From Candidatus Eiseniibacteriota bacterium (GTDB lineage: Bacteria > Joyebacterota > Joyebacteria > Joyebacterales > Joyebacteraceae), in assembly GCA_030610515.1 (NCBI GenBank), contig JAUWRQ010000077.1, forward strand, positions 1-6,129: a DNA stretch of 6,129 bases, read 5' to 3'. A model generated the notes under the pieces. It was given only the letters and a program-made list of their open reading frames with translations, was not told the DNA's origin and searched no databases. The translations under genes were made by a program, and so were the position numbers. Positions 6,060 through 6,129 of this stretch are shown here, one piece after another. The first letter of the stretch is position 1. Each line of letters begins with the position of its first letter.

Positions 6060-6090
6060 AGGGGATGCTCGCGAACGAGCATCCCCTTTC
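6060..6090 (+). terminator. Strong intrinsic terminator of the lemA-htpX operon
   Basis: AGGGGATGCTCG at 6060-6071 pairs perfectly with CGAGCATCCCCT at 6076-6087 around a CGAA tetraloop, a 12-bp stem with a stable GNRA-like loop. Rightward it is followed by TTTCCGTTT, a moderate T-rich tail. It lies 120 bases beyond the htpX stop. Read leftward, the tail (CTTCACG) is poor, so it mainly serves the lemA to htpX transcript. Confidence 0.85.
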
Positions 6091-6129
6091 CGTTTGCAGG
6101 AGGGACTTCCGGAACTACCTGTAGAGGCC
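6091..6129. other. Right edge, no supported feature
   Basis: The last 39 bases after the terminator contain no recognisable gene start or promoter. On the minus strand the edge could encode the end of a leftward gene (G-L-Y-R followed by TAG at 6115-6117), which would suit a terminator between converging genes, but four codons cannot establish this. Confidence 0.2.

Noticed and set aside
5855..6082. A 75-codon leftward frame through the repeats showing a 12-residue periodicity
   Set aside because: The periodicity simply reflects the 36-base DNA repeat; the frame overlaps htpX antisense and starts inside the terminator.
6115..6129. End of a leftward gene (G-L-Y-R-stop) entering from the right edge
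   Set aside because: Four codons are too little evidence; only the converging arrangement hints at it.

Overview
The window is ordinary-looking bacterial chromosome with high GC content. Codons ending in G or C predominate, most genes have clear Shine-Dalgarno sites, and there is a recognisable sigma70-type promoter and at least one clear intrinsic terminator. No gene fixes the phylum. HtpX starting MWEQI, together with LemA and a secreted orphan protein, would suit one of the high-GC environmental lineages (for example Eisenbacteria-, Gemmatimonadota- or Actinomycetota-like), but that is only an impression. There are no rRNA or tRNA genes, insertion sequences, CRISPR arrays or phage genes, and no gene-free gap exceeds about 200 bases.

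Left part (1-1730). A CPBP/CAAX-type intramembrane protease, cut off by the left edge, runs rightward to 523. It faces a leftward pair: yjbQ (1730 to 1329), then a 199-residue exported protein of unknown function (1291 to 692). A hairpin at 564-593 lies between the converging genes and probably terminates both. A second, weaker hairpin lies directly behind the exported-protein gene.

Centre (1731-4047). Only 49 bases separate yjbQ from a divergent, complete P1B-1 copper-exporting ATPase (copA) with one N-terminal metal-binding domain. No copper chaperone or copper-responsive regulator is visible in the window, so its control is not apparent. The short divergent region holds a near-palindrome over the yjbQ start and either a leaderless start or a six-codon leader peptide for yjbQ.

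Right part (4048-6129). A good sigma70-like promoter (4144-4172) drives a three-gene membrane cassette: lemA, a 53-residue protein with two predicted membrane helices that is easily missed because of its size, and the membrane zinc protease htpX. LemA and HtpX are often found together, and HtpX degrades damaged membrane proteins. The small protein between them is the best candidate for something undescribed, perhaps an accessory subunit. After htpX come three degenerate 36-base tandem units that abut a 12-bp-stem intrinsic terminator.

I see no obviously new multi-gene system. The items most worth a second look are the small lemA-htpX protein, the 36-base repeats in the htpX 3' region, and the compact yjbQ/copA divergent region.
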